Source: Phycisphaerales bacterium
GTDB taxonomy: Bacteria > Planctomycetota > Phycisphaerae > Sedimentisphaerales > Anaerobacaceae
Assembly (NCBI GenBank): GCA_020352515.1
Contig: CP070678.1
Location: forward strand, 5,749,034 to 5,797,415
Length of the DNA stretch: 48,382 bases
Reading direction: 5' to 3'
Shown here in pieces: positions 41,065 to 48,382 of the stretch (position 1 is the stretch's first letter; each line of letters starts with the position of its first letter). Position numbers and translations under genes: made by a program. The notes under the pieces were generated by a model. It ran no database searches, had not been told where the DNA came from, and worked only from the letters and a program-made list of their open reading frames with translations.

Positions 41065-41118
41065 CCCACTGAGCTTTCTTACATTGGGAAATAATACCAC
41101 TTCTTCCCACTTCGTCAA
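41065..41118 (-). promoter_or_regulatory. Promoter of the mraZ operon with MraZ-type operator boxes
   Basis: On the minus strand TTGACG (41113-41118), a 16-base spacer and TATTAT (41091-41096) form a clear sigma-70 promoter. Inside the spacer lie GTGGG (41106-41110) and GTGGT (41096-41100), spaced by 5 bases, the repeat pattern bound by MraZ in enterobacteria. A third GTGGG (41065-41069) is in the leader just before the ribosome-binding region. Binding here would block RNA polymerase, giving autorepression. Confidence 0.75.
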
Positions 41119-41609
41119 CACGGCAGAACGCTCTTTTTGCGGATTTTAGAAAAATTCTGTTATAGGACCGTTATAGAAATGGGCTAAGTCCAAGCCGGCT
41201 AAATGTTTACGGCCGCCCTCGCAGCTTTTCGGACGTTCGGATTTTTTTCTAAGCCTGCCGCTTTTCTAACATGCCTGTTTGAGTTTCAGCCTTCACCGGC
41301 GGTGTTTCTGACCCTCCGAGACCGTCTCGCCCCGTCATCCACGCCCGCCCGACTGTTAGAGGAACGTGGGTCCGCACGACATAAAGCTGGGAAACTCAGC
41401 CACGCAGCCGCACGTGTGCCCTCTTCCGTCTCCCCGCTGACCTCCTGTTGTTCTTGACCCCCACGACCACGTACAGTCGGTGGCCCCTGGGAGATTGGCC
41501 GTCCCGGGCCCGAGAAAAGAGTGCGTGATGATGCGGCCGTCCTCGAAATATGGTATCCTTCAGCCGGAATTCACCGACTTGAATGACAAATAGTGAAGGG
41601 GCAGATGCC
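41119..41609. other. Non-coding stretch between mraZ promoter and ceramidase-family gene
   Basis: This stretch of about 490 bases has an AT-rich patch at 41130-41180 upstream of the mraZ promoter and a GC-rich remainder. A short open frame at 41203-41457 has no Shine-Dalgarno site and unlikely composition. No terminator, repeat or RNA is supported. Confidence 0.4.
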
Positions 41610-43721
41610 ATGAGAACCGCTCTGACCGTGACGTTGCTGTTGACTGCGGTTTTTAGCCTGTGCGGCTGTGCGCCGAGCGTGGACATTACTGTCACTCAAC
41701 CGAGCCCCCAAAGCCCGCTGGCGACGGGCACACCTTCGGCCGGTGCAGCCTGTGTCGATATTACACCGCCGCCGGGCATGCCGATGGGAGGGTATTCGCT
41801 GCTGGCAAACAGGGGCCGGGGATTTCGCACGCGACTCAAGGCGCGGCTTCTGTACCTAAACGACGGCAAGGGCCGCTCCATCGTTCTCGTGCAGACGGAC
41901 CTGACGGCAGGGTCGCTCCTCCTGCATCACAAGGTGGCCGAGGCCGTCGCGCAAGAGACCGGCTTGAGCCCGGGTGACATCGCCATCACCGCCTCGCACA
42001 GCCACTCGGCGCCGGCCAACTTCTTCGAGAACGACTTCTACAACAAACACATGAGCAGCGGCCAGTGGCTCGAGCTGCGCTTCCTCGAGTTTGCCGCCCG
42101 GCGCATCGCCGCCGGCATTCTCCAGGCCCATCGGAGCAGTCGTCCGGCTAGGATCGCCACGGGCCGCAGGGACATCTACGGCTATAACCGCAACCGCTCG
42201 ATCCAGGCGTATCTGCTCAATGAAAACGCCCCGGACTTAAACGCCAAAGACCCGGAGGCCGTCTTCAAAGCCGTAAACCCGGCGCTGTACATGGTGCGCG
42301 TGGATGTCGCGGACGACGGCGGCAGCTACAAGCCGCTGGCCGCCTTCTCCAGCTTCTCCGTCCACGCCACCGCCATAACGCCGCCCGTCCAGGTCTACAA
42401 CGCCGATTTGTTCGCCTACGCACAGAAAGATCTGGAGTGGACGATTCAGCGCAGGTACCAGACCCCCTGGCCAATCGTACATGCGCTGACCGCGGGCACC
42501 CAGGGTGACATGGCCCCCGCCGTTCCGGACCGGGGTGACAGTATATTCGGGCACCTGCCGGTAAACTGGAAAGAGGCAAAAGAGCTGGGCCGGGGCATCG
42601 GCCGAGAGGCCATCGGCCTGTTCGAGCAATTGCGTGATAAGCTGACCGACCGTATCACCGTCAATTCCGCCGTCCGGGAGCTGAATATCCGCCGGAACAA
42701 CGTGGTCGACAGTATCGAGCTGTGCCGGGACGCTGTCATCGGCAACAGCCTCGTGGGCGGCGCCTACGAGCGGCGGGCGCCCTGGGTGGCCGCCGTGCCG
42801 TGGCTGCATGGCGGCAACCCGATGGCGCGCCGGTGGTTCTTCAAAAACGGCTGCCAGGGAAGCAAGCGCCACCTGTTCTTCCCGCTGCTGCAGGGCCTGA
42901 TCGAGCCCAAAGACAGCTTCCCCAACACGGTGATGTTTCAGCTTATCATAATCAATGACACGGTGATTATGCCGATGCCCTTCGAGGTGACGGCCGAGTC
43001 GGGCCGGCGTATGGCCGAGCAGGTAAAGAGCCGCTTCGAGCAAGCCGGAGACGAGACGGTCCGCCACGTCTGGGTGGCCGGCAACGCCAACGGTTATTTC
43101 GGCTACACCACAACGCCCGAAGAATATTCCCGTCAGAACTATGAGGGCGGACACACGCTGTACGGCCGACACTCCACACCATATCTGACCGCGCAGCTCG
43201 CACTGCTGGCGCGAGATTTCAAGGCGAGCGCCAGGCTGCAGGAATTACAGCCGCAATGGAAGTACACGGCAAAGGTGAACACGTTCTATCCCAAAGCCCG
43301 CACAGCCTTGGGCCGGCGCCTGGTGCTGGGCCAGCCGCGGGGCGTAAAGGCCCGAAAAGAAAATGAAGAAGACTACATCGCTTTGCGCTGGCGCGACGTC
43401 GGCCCGGACCGGATAGAATTCCATGAGCCGCTCTGCCGCGTCGAGGTCCACGTCGACGGCCGGTGGACGCAAATGTTCAATAACGGCGAACCGATAAACG
43501 ACGACGGGTACGACGTGGAGGTCCGGTATCTGCGCGACCTCGATGACGGCATGGCCGAATACGAGGTTCGCTGGTACAACCCGCTCCCCGGCCGCACCTG
43601 CAGGTTCGTGATCGAGCCGCGCGGCGGGCAGCCCGCGCTGACCGGCCCCGAGTTCATTCTCAACGGCTCCGTCGACGCCCGCGGCGAAGAAATGATTCTG
43701 ACCCTCGCCCCCCGCGGATGA
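41610..43721 (+). CDS. Ceramidase-family lipoprotein, nucleophile serine missing
   Basis: This protein belongs to the neutral/alkaline non-lysosomal ceramidase family, whose active members hydrolyse the amide of ceramide. From ATG 41610 (AAGGGG 8 bases upstream) it has 703 residues with a lipoprotein signal ending SLCGC (Cys20). Family marks are VDITPPPGMPMGGY at 49-62, zinc-ligand motif SHSHSAP at 129-135, NRNRSIQAYLLNEN at 193-206 and SFSVHATA at 248-255. The active-site hexapeptide GDVSPN of known ceramidases reads GDMAPA at 299-304, so Ala302 stands where the nucleophile serine is expected. The C-terminal 150 residues form a beta domain. It may be inactive as a ceramidase or act on another substrate through zinc alone. 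Confidence 0.88.
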   Translation: MRTALTVTLLLTAVFSLCGCAPSVDITVTQPSPQSPLATGTPSAGAACVDITPPPGMPMGGYSLLANRGRGFRTRLKARLLYLNDGKGRSIVLVQTDLTAGSLLLHHKVAEAVAQETGLSPGDIAITASHSHSAPANFFENDFYNKHMSSGQWLELRFLEFAARRIAAGILQAHRSSRPARIATGRRDIYGYNRNRSIQAYLLNENAPDLNAKDPEAVFKAVNPALYMVRVDVADDGGSYKPLAAFSSFSVHATAITPPVQVYNADLFAYAQKDLEWTIQRRYQTPWPIVHALTAGTQGDMAPAVPDRGDSIFGHLPVNWKEAKELGRGIGREAIGLFEQLRDKLTDRITVNSAVRELNIRRNNVVDSIELCRDAVIGNSLVGGAYERRAPWVAAVPWLHGGNPMARRWFFKNGCQGSKRHLFFPLLQGLIEPKDSFPNTVMFQLIIINDTVIMPMPFEVTAESGRRMAEQVKSRFEQAGDETVRHVWVAGNANGYFGYTTTPEEYSRQNYEGGHTLYGRHSTPYLTAQLALLARDFKASARLQELQPQWKYTAKVNTFYPKARTALGRRLVLGQPRGVKARKENEEDYIALRWRDVGPDRIEFHEPLCRVEVHVDGRWTQMFNNGEPINDDGYDVEVRYLRDLDDGMAEYEVRWYNPLPGRTCRFVIEPRGGQPALTGPEFILNGSVDARGEEMILTLAPRG

Positions 43722-43793
43722 TTCCAGCCGCCTGTTCGAGCAGATCACCAGCCTGATGCAGCACAGAAGAGCCAACCACCCAATCCGTATCCA

Positions 43794-44585
43794 TTATTCT
43801 CCGAGATGCCGCACCACGCCGCGCTGTCGAGGGACGACAAGGTCCGCCCTGCGAGCCACCTCGCCCTCCACTACCGCGTAGTCAACGTCCAGCACCTCGA
43901 CAAAATCCGCAGTATAGTCCTTCAGAACGCCGCAGTGCTCCACAACCTTCTGCCCCTTCAAGAACTCCAGCACAACCCGGCGACCGATATATCGCTCAAG
44001 CAGCGGCTCGTATGCCGTCCCAACAGAGCCGATCAATTCCTGCTGCATCTGGGAGACATACTTATCCTGCCCAGCCACAACCTTGCCCGCAACCGTCGCC
44101 TTCTTCGCCTGGCTTATCAGAACATTCACAATCTCCCAAACCGAATCACGAACCGTACGGAAAACGTTCCTGATCCTCCGCCTCACCCTCCGCTCAAGAC
44201 CCGGGTGATATATCTTCTTCAACTGGGCTTCCCTATTCTTCCTGTTGACCTCGCTGAGCTCATCGTGAAACCGCACCACCGCCGCGATATTGCCGAACTC
44301 GTACTTGTACAGGATGTAGCTGGCCTCCTCGTGTCCCTCGGCGTCCCTGCGCCTTTCCGGATACACAAGCTCGAGCCCCGTATTCTCCACGCGCAGCCTG
44401 CCCCAGATTGTCTTGCCGGAGGTCTGCTCTAGTGTCACCATATACTGCTCGAAGTCGCGCAGACATCTATCCCTGCTCCTCTTTCTGGCGAAGGCCGCGA
44501 TGGCGGTCGCCAGTATTATAAAGATAATCGTTATGGCCGTATACGGTATCGCTACGCCCGCCATGTATGCCGCCAACATTTCCAT
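43794..44585 (-). CDS. Membrane-anchored hypothetical protein
   Basis: This 263-residue protein has its ATG preceded by GGAG about 9 bases upstream. One transmembrane helix lies at about 14-33 (IPYTAITIIFIILATAIAAF). The cytoplasmic or exported remainder is highly charged, with a beta segment (IWGRLRVENTGLELVYPERR), a basic helix (RRVRRRIRNVFRTVRDSVWEIV) and a C-terminal beta-rich part ending VVPRQRGVVRHLGE. The repeated short beta turns suggest two small barrels. I recognise no family. It is convergent with the ceramidase-family gene. Confidence 0.75.
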   Translation of the reverse strand: MEMLAAYMAGVAIPYTAITIIFIILATAIAAFARKRSRDRCLRDFEQYMVTLEQTSGKTIWGRLRVENTGLELVYPERRRDAEGHEEASYILYKYEFGNIAAVVRFHDELSEVNRKNREAQLKKIYHPGLERRVRRRIRNVFRTVRDSVWEIVNVLISQAKKATVAGKVVAGQDKYVSQMQQELIGSVGTAYEPLLERYIGRRVVLEFLKGQKVVEHCGVLKDYTADFVEVLDVDYAVVEGEVARRADLVVPRQRGVVRHLGE

Positions 44586-44643
44586 CGGGCAAAACTCCGG
44601 CAGACCGGGCCCAAACTCGGCAGGACCGCTCGCAGGCCGGCCG

Positions 44644-45129
44644 TCAAATCTCCGCTAATATCACCGTGTAGTTCTTTCCGTAGAACTTCGCGCACCGCGG
44701 GCACGTCGTATAGAACATGTACATCTTCTTCATGCTCTTTGCCTTGCCCTCCACGAAGGTCTTCATCTCTCCAATCCACTTTCTCACGTTGCTGTACGGC
44801 CCCTCGAAAACCTTCGTCAGGTACGTCCCCGATATCCGCACCATCTCAGCCCCCGGCACCTCTCTCGAGACCGCAATATACACATCCGCGCCCCACAGCG
44901 ATTTCTCGTCCGAGAGCATCAGAGGCTCCGGCGCAAGGGCGTCGGCCGCCTTGATCCGCTCCATGTTTCGAACCATCATCTTGCCGAAGTTCAGCGGTAT
45001 ATGCAGAAAGCTCCGCACATGGTCCTTCACAAACAGCCTCTCCGTAAACGTCACCTCTTTCTCGTCCCACGGCTCCGGATTAAACCTCGGGCAGCAGCCC
45101 GTCTCTGCTTTTTCGTAAAGCTTGTCCAT
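44644..45129 (-). CDS. Conserved protein of unknown function with CPRC motif
   Basis: This protein has 161 residues from ATG 45129. A GTG three codons upstream (45138) is an alternative start. The N-terminus has ETGCCPRFNPEPWDEKEV, the middle SFLHIPLNFGKMM, and the end FYTTCPRCAKFYGKNYTVI. The paired Cys-Cys and Cys-x-x-Cys suggest a metal or redox site. I recall similar proteins annotated only as hydrolase in environmental bacteria, without a proven activity. No signal peptide is present, so it is probably cytoplasmic. It lies on the minus strand 58 bases from its downstream neighbour. Confidence 0.82.
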   Translation of the reverse strand: MDKLYEKAETGCCPRFNPEPWDEKEVTFTERLFVKDHVRSFLHIPLNFGKMMVRNMERIKAADALAPEPLMLSDEKSLWGADVYIAVSREVPGAEMVRISGTYLTKVFEGPYSNVRKWIGEMKTFVEGKAKSMKKMYMFYTTCPRCAKFYGKNYTVILAEI

Positions 45130-45222
45130 CTCTGTCACCTGCCTTTCCCAAAGAGCCCTGTCATCGCACGGGTTCTCAACTGCCGCCCCGGCTGTCCACC
45201 TCCGGGCGCGCCCCTGCGCCCC

Positions 45223-45804
45223 CTAATCCTCGTCCTCGTCGTCCCAATCTTCTTCGTCCTCGTTCTCATCATCCCAGGCCTCGTCCTCGTTACCCCAGTC
45301 CGGGTACTGAGGCGGGCTCTCGCCGACACGCTCGGTTATCGCCGGATATCTGCCCTTGGGTATCTCATCGTCGATGCCCACCACGTTGATCTCATGGAAC
45401 CAGTCGTCACCGAAGTCAAACCAGTAGATAAACCTCTGCTTCAGCTTCAGGCCCATAGATTCGATCCTCGTCCGGGTGACACTTTCGGCGCGACTATCCG
45501 GGCCGGAAAACGGATCGTCTATATCCATTGGCAGCACGTAACGCTTGGCCCTGGGGTCGTGCAGCCTCTTGCTGAGCTGGAACTCGTACATGTGCTCTTC
45601 ATCCCGGTCGAAGGCGTCGAAAATCGCCTCGTGCAGCTTCTTCAGCGTCTGGTCGCCGCGGATTTGGATGGTGCGGCGTACCTCCTTGTTGGCCTTGACG
45701 AATTCCTCCGTCACAGGACCGCTCAGAAGAGACACATTTAGCGTGTAAAGACGCTTCTTGCCCGGCTCCTGCTTTCTTGACTCGTTAGCTGGTGGGCGTT
45801 TCAC
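45223..45804 (-). CDS. Plasmid pRiA4b ORF-3 family protein
   Basis: This 193-residue protein starts with GTG, with AAAGG 8 bases upstream. Residues 18-150 match the pRiA4b ORF-3-like fold. IRGDQTLKKLHEAIFDAFD lies at about 48-66, HMYEFQL follows, and the YWFDFGDDWFHEINV segment is diagnostic of the family. The C-terminal 40 residues are almost wholly acidic (EDEEDWDDEDED). The family was named from a plasmid and appears as a passenger near some insertion sequences, but no transposase or inverted repeats are seen here. Its function is unknown. Confidence 0.88.
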   Translation of the reverse strand: MKRPPANESRKQEPGKKRLYTLNVSLLSGPVTEEFVKANKEVRRTIQIRGDQTLKKLHEAIFDAFDRDEEHMYEFQLSKRLHDPRAKRYVLPMDIDDPFSGPDSRAESVTRTRIESMGLKLKQRFIYWFDFGDDWFHEINVVGIDDEIPKGRYPAITERVGESPPQYPDWGNEDEAWDDENEDEEDWDDEDED

Positions 45805-46239
45805 AGCCTATGCCTTTCAAATACAGTTGCCTCACGAACTCTCTGTACTCTAACGAGCCATAGTCTACCGCCCCGACGCCCCTCCATCAAGCCCCGGCTT
45901 GACTTTCCCAAACCCGTAATGACTCCCGGCCCCGCCATCCATAACCAAGCCCTGAATTCCACCCTCACGACCACCCGCCCCCGGAAATCTGAAAAATTTT
46001 AAAAAACTCGTGTTCCTGTAAGTCCTTGTATAGCAAGTGCTTGTGACGCGATGTGGGAAAATTTTAGAAAAATCCGAATTTCGTTCCCGTGATTTTCCCG
46101 CGTTTCCGCGACCATATTATAGAATCGTTGCGTTTCGCGAGAGCCGGCAAGACGAATATACCGGCGATATATCCGTACCCTGGGCCCCGCCCCATCAGTT
46201 GCAGACTGGAGCTTGCCCCAACAACATAAAGGCGGCTGT
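45805..46239. other. Non-coding stretch between divergent genes
   Basis: This stretch of about 435 bases contains a small hairpin TCAAGC/GCTTGA with a CCCG loop at 45887-45902. It also has an AT-rich patch (45990-46120) holding ATTTTAGAAAAAT (46061-46073), the same 13 bases found at 41143-41155. TATTATAGAAT near 46113 could be a -10 region, but no convincing -35 box accompanies it. Confidence 0.4.
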
Positions 46240-46737
46240 ATGATTGTCAAATACCCATACATCCACCTACCCAACACCCCGGATAGGCGCTTGAATATGC
46301 CCGCACGCACCTGCTTGCTCACACGCCTCCTTGCAGCGCTCGCCTTTTTAGCTCTGCTCGTTTCCGCGTCTGTCGCTTCAGATGCCCCCCAGCCGGATTC
46401 GACTCAGGCCAGTTCCAACGACTTCCCACAGAAGCTTGCGGCGGCTCTTCTCGCTTCCTCTGAGCACTGGGCTCCCGGAGCAGCCGACCAGGTCGCCCGG
46501 ACCGTCTGCAGCGCGATAAACCAGCTCAACCAACACCCCTCGCACCAACAGTTGGACGCCACCCGCATCAGTTTCCGCGGTCGCTTGTTCCAGCGCAACG
46601 TTATCCGTCCGGATCATCACCCGATAAGAAGCAAAGGAATCCGCCGGATGGTGCGCCAGCAGCACGTTCAGGATGCAATCAAATATAGTCATGAAAAACC
46701 TGTTATCCGTCGCCTGGAAAAACTCCTTGCGGCATAA
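46240..46737 (+). CDS. Small exported hypothetical protein
   Basis: From ATG 46240 (AAAGG about 8 bases upstream) the product has 165 residues. A second ATG at 46297 would begin directly at the signal peptide (MPARTCLLTRLLAALAFLAL), so 19 residues of the longer form may not be translated. After the cleavage site (VASDAPQ) comes a short helical region (FPQKLAAALLASSEHW, VARTVCSAINQLNQ) and a basic C-terminus rich in Arg and His. I recognise no family. Low complexity and basic ending make a partial or decayed gene possible. Confidence 0.6.
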   Translation: MIVKYPYIHLPNTPDRRLNMPARTCLLTRLLAALAFLALLVSASVASDAPQPDSTQASSNDFPQKLAAALLASSEHWAPGAADQVARTVCSAINQLNQHPSHQQLDATRISFRGRLFQRNVIRPDHHPIRSKGIRRMVRQQHVQDAIKYSHEKPVIRRLEKLLAA

Positions 46738-46779
46738 ACCGCTCGGTGTGAGTAAGTAAAATCATAAAGGATCGAAGAA

Positions 46780-48021
46780 ATGAATACAGTTCTCTTTCGC
46801 CCTCGGAGTTTGGTTTTGCTGGTGGCGGTGATTCTTTTTGCGCTTGCCGTTCCACGGGGGGCCAGGTCGATGGATTCCACCTCGAATCCGCAAGAGGTAA
46901 TTAAAACACTTCGTATGATAAAGGCCGGTTATGAGGCGTCGAACACCGAGAAGAACGTCTTAATGAAAGGGAAAATCTTTTACGTTCAGCGCGCCGAAGA
47001 GGGCAAGACTATTCCTGAGAACTATCGCGACGATCCGGATTGGCTTGACTTCATGTATGCGCGCAAGGGTGAGCGATGGCGTTACGAGCAACAGTTCAGC
47101 ATAGATCCCGGAGTACAACTGACACGCCTCTGTGACTCCGAATACCGCTACTGGGCGGACGAGCGTGTCGGGCGGGACATCGAAACCTTGGAAATAGCAC
47201 CGAACACGGACCGGGCAGCGTCTGCGTATGCAGGCCTTATGACACGCTTCTACGTGTTGGACTGGCACACGAGTGGGTATGAGAACGTCCCCGTCGCGAT
47301 GGACACGATGATAGACCTGATAGGGTCCGAGAAAAAGGAAGAAGACCGTACAACAATCGAAGTAATAAAAAAGGAAGGCGTCTTCGAGATCTCGCGCAGT
47401 AACGGCATGTATTGTGAAATGACGGTTCGAATCGATCCCAACCAGGGATTCAACATGACATCCTCGAACACTCTGGTGAAATGGCGCGGTGGATTGACCT
47501 CCGTAACATCGAAGGAGGTGAAGTTCGAACAGGTCAAACCCGGGTTCTGGCTGCCGAGAAACGCCGAGATACACGGCAACGACTCTGGAGTCGTGTTGGA
47601 GTCCAAGCTTGTTATCGACGAATATTCTGCGGGGGATTTCGAGTTCGACGAGCGTTTGTTCTCAAGGGAGAGTATCAAGCTCGCCCCGAACGCCCGGATT
47701 GTTGACAGAAATTTCACGCCGCCGCTTGAGTATCACGTTGGCGCCCCGCTCCAGGCATTGGATCAACCGGCGCTTGACAAAATGATTCAGAGTCCCCCGA
47801 CGCAAGTCGTTGACAAGCTATCTGGAACGGGTGGTTCCACGCCTCCCGATTCGGCTGAAGATCAACCTGTTGCGGATACCGCGGACGCTGCGTCACCTGC
47901 AGGCACCGTTGGAACGCAGGGATGGACCGTCGTCGTTTGTGTTTTCGTTTTCGCTGTGCTGGGGATGTGCGTCTATCTCCTGTCGAAGAGGTACCGATTC
48001 CGTCAGGAGCGCACGAAATGA
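46780..48021 (+). CDS. Exported protein with C-terminal membrane anchor, LolA-like outline
   Basis: This 413-residue protein has its ATG preceded by AAGGA about 8 bases upstream. A signal peptide covers residues 1-30 (LVLLVAVILFALAVP). The exported domain (about 35-330) is rich in beta strands (GKIFYVQRAEEG, WRYEQQFSIDPGVQL, GMYCEMTVRIDPNQGFN, GFWLPRNAEIHG), resembling LolA/LppX-type lipoprotein carriers in outline only. A Pro/Ala/Asp linker precedes one transmembrane helix at about 382-402 and a basic cytoplasmic tail (SKRYRFRQERTK). It is therefore anchored in the inner membrane facing outward. Its stop overlaps the start of a following short frame (ATGA). Confidence 0.82.
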   Translation: MNTVLFRPRSLVLLVAVILFALAVPRGARSMDSTSNPQEVIKTLRMIKAGYEASNTEKNVLMKGKIFYVQRAEEGKTIPENYRDDPDWLDFMYARKGERWRYEQQFSIDPGVQLTRLCDSEYRYWADERVGRDIETLEIAPNTDRAASAYAGLMTRFYVLDWHTSGYENVPVAMDTMIDLIGSEKKEEDRTTIEVIKKEGVFEISRSNGMYCEMTVRIDPNQGFNMTSSNTLVKWRGGLTSVTSKEVKFEQVKPGFWLPRNAEIHGNDSGVVLESKLVIDEYSAGDFEFDERLFSRESIKLAPNARIVDRNFTPPLEYHVGAPLQALDQPALDKMIQSPPTQVVDKLSGTGGSTPPDSAEDQPVADTADAASPAGTVGTQGWTVVVCVFVFAVLGMCVYLLSKRYRFRQERTK

Positions 48022-48119
48022 TGCTTGTATCCAAACGCCACACTCTGAGATGTTTTCCGGCGGTGGTTCTCGTTGCGACGCTCGTCGTAACTGTCGAACC
48101 GGCCGGATCCAACTCATGA
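48018..48119 (+). CDS. Short frame encoding a bare signal peptide
   Basis: ATG at 48018 overlaps the preceding stop by ATGA. The 33 codons give a textbook signal peptide (FPAVVLVATLVVTVEPAGS) and then stop. This looks like the 5' end of an exported-protein gene interrupted by a frameshift or stop rather than a complete gene. The following frame continues in another phase. Confidence 0.4.
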   Translation: MMLVSKRHTLRCFPAVVLVATLVVTVEPAGSNS

Positions 48120-48331
48120 TTCATGTTCATCCATTGGTCGCAATGCGGCGGCCCCGAGACTGCGAAGGCTTTGCTTTCGGCCCATGGCCAATTGTTGCTG
48201 GCTGTGAGATTTGTTCAAGTTGTGGTGATGATATTCTTTCCGGAAATATCGTCAACCACAGCTCCGCTGAGACAAGGCTGATATGCTCGGATGATCTGTT
48301 TTGCCGTTATACCCCGCATCCAGTCACTTAA
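48116..48331 (+). pseudogene. Possible continuation of a frameshifted exported-protein gene
   Basis: A 71-codon frame starts at an ATG that overlaps the previous stop by ATGA. It reads protein-like (CEGFAFGPWPIVAGCEICSS, then HSSAETRLICSDDLFC). From about 48,300 the original phase again looks coding to the right edge (IQSLNVECFTEFPAVV). One exported Cys-rich protein broken by two frameshifts would explain all three segments. Sequencing error or truly separate small genes are alternatives. Confidence 0.3.
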
Positions 48332-48382
48332 TGTCGAATGTTTCACCGAGTTCCCTGCCGTGGTAAAGTCCGAGGACGTGCC

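Noticed and set aside
41056..41121. A longer mraZ reading frame starting at 41121
   Set aside because: It would begin inside the -35 box and include the -10 box. ATG 41055 gives the normal MraZ length.
41203..41457. An 84-codon frame in the mraZ upstream region
   Set aside because: It has no ribosome-binding site, no recognisable motif and unlikely composition.
45223..45804. Possible insertion sequence, because the pRiA4b ORF-3 family is sometimes a transposon passenger
   Set aside because: No transposase gene, terminal inverted repeats or target duplication were found around it.

Overview
The window is 48 kb of GC-rich bacterial chromosome. It most resembles a planctomycete of the class Phycisphaerae (Sedimentisphaerales type), though this is inferred without a database search. 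The basis is the mix of large secreted beta-helix proteins ending in a dockerin-like GDINGDC tag, ECF sigma factors carrying extra membrane and exported domains, and retained rod-shape and division genes (mreBCD, mraZ, rsmH, ftsL, ftsI, two transpeptidases). No transposase, integrase, CRISPR array or rRNA gene was seen. One tRNA is present.

Positions 1-14,300 (minus strand): a gene for a membrane-embedded ECF-type sigma factor is followed head-to-tail by five paralogous genes for secreted right-handed beta-helix (Pmp-like) proteins. The last runs off the left edge. Gaps of 35-137 bases, Shine-Dalgarno sites before every start and a single promoter with an extended -10 box suggest one surface-protein operon headed by its own regulator.

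Positions 14,576-24,650: a small Mth938-like gene with a leaderless-type promoter converges on an exported isoaspartyl methyltransferase. A tRNA-Gly then precedes a structured leader RNA, trigger factor, two tandem ClpP subunits and a small lipoprotein. A second leaderless-type promoter drives an orphan DNA methyltransferase, apolipoprotein N-acyltransferase (lnt) and a HEAT-repeat lipoprotein.

Positions 24,712-32,350: an elongation operon starts from a near-consensus promoter with a long folded leader. It encodes a membrane coiled-coil protein, a 57-residue membrane protein, MreB, MreC, MreD, PBP2 and a zinc-ribbon membrane protein. It ends at a strong hairpin shared with the convergent ECF sigma / membrane-regulator pair at 32,391-34,753.

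Positions 35,126-41,118 (minus strand): a division cluster ordered mraZ, small ORF, rsmH, LysM protein, ftsL, ftsI, glycosyltransferase. Its promoter is overlapped by MraZ-type GTGGG boxes. LysM and glycosyltransferase genes occupy places where other bacteria have different dcw genes.

Positions 41,610-48,382: a ceramidase-family lipoprotein lacking the usual nucleophile serine, three minus-strand genes of poorly known function (one a pRiA4b ORF-3 family protein), and on the plus strand two exported proteins followed by a chain of stop-start overlapping small frames that may be a frameshifted gene cut by the right edge.
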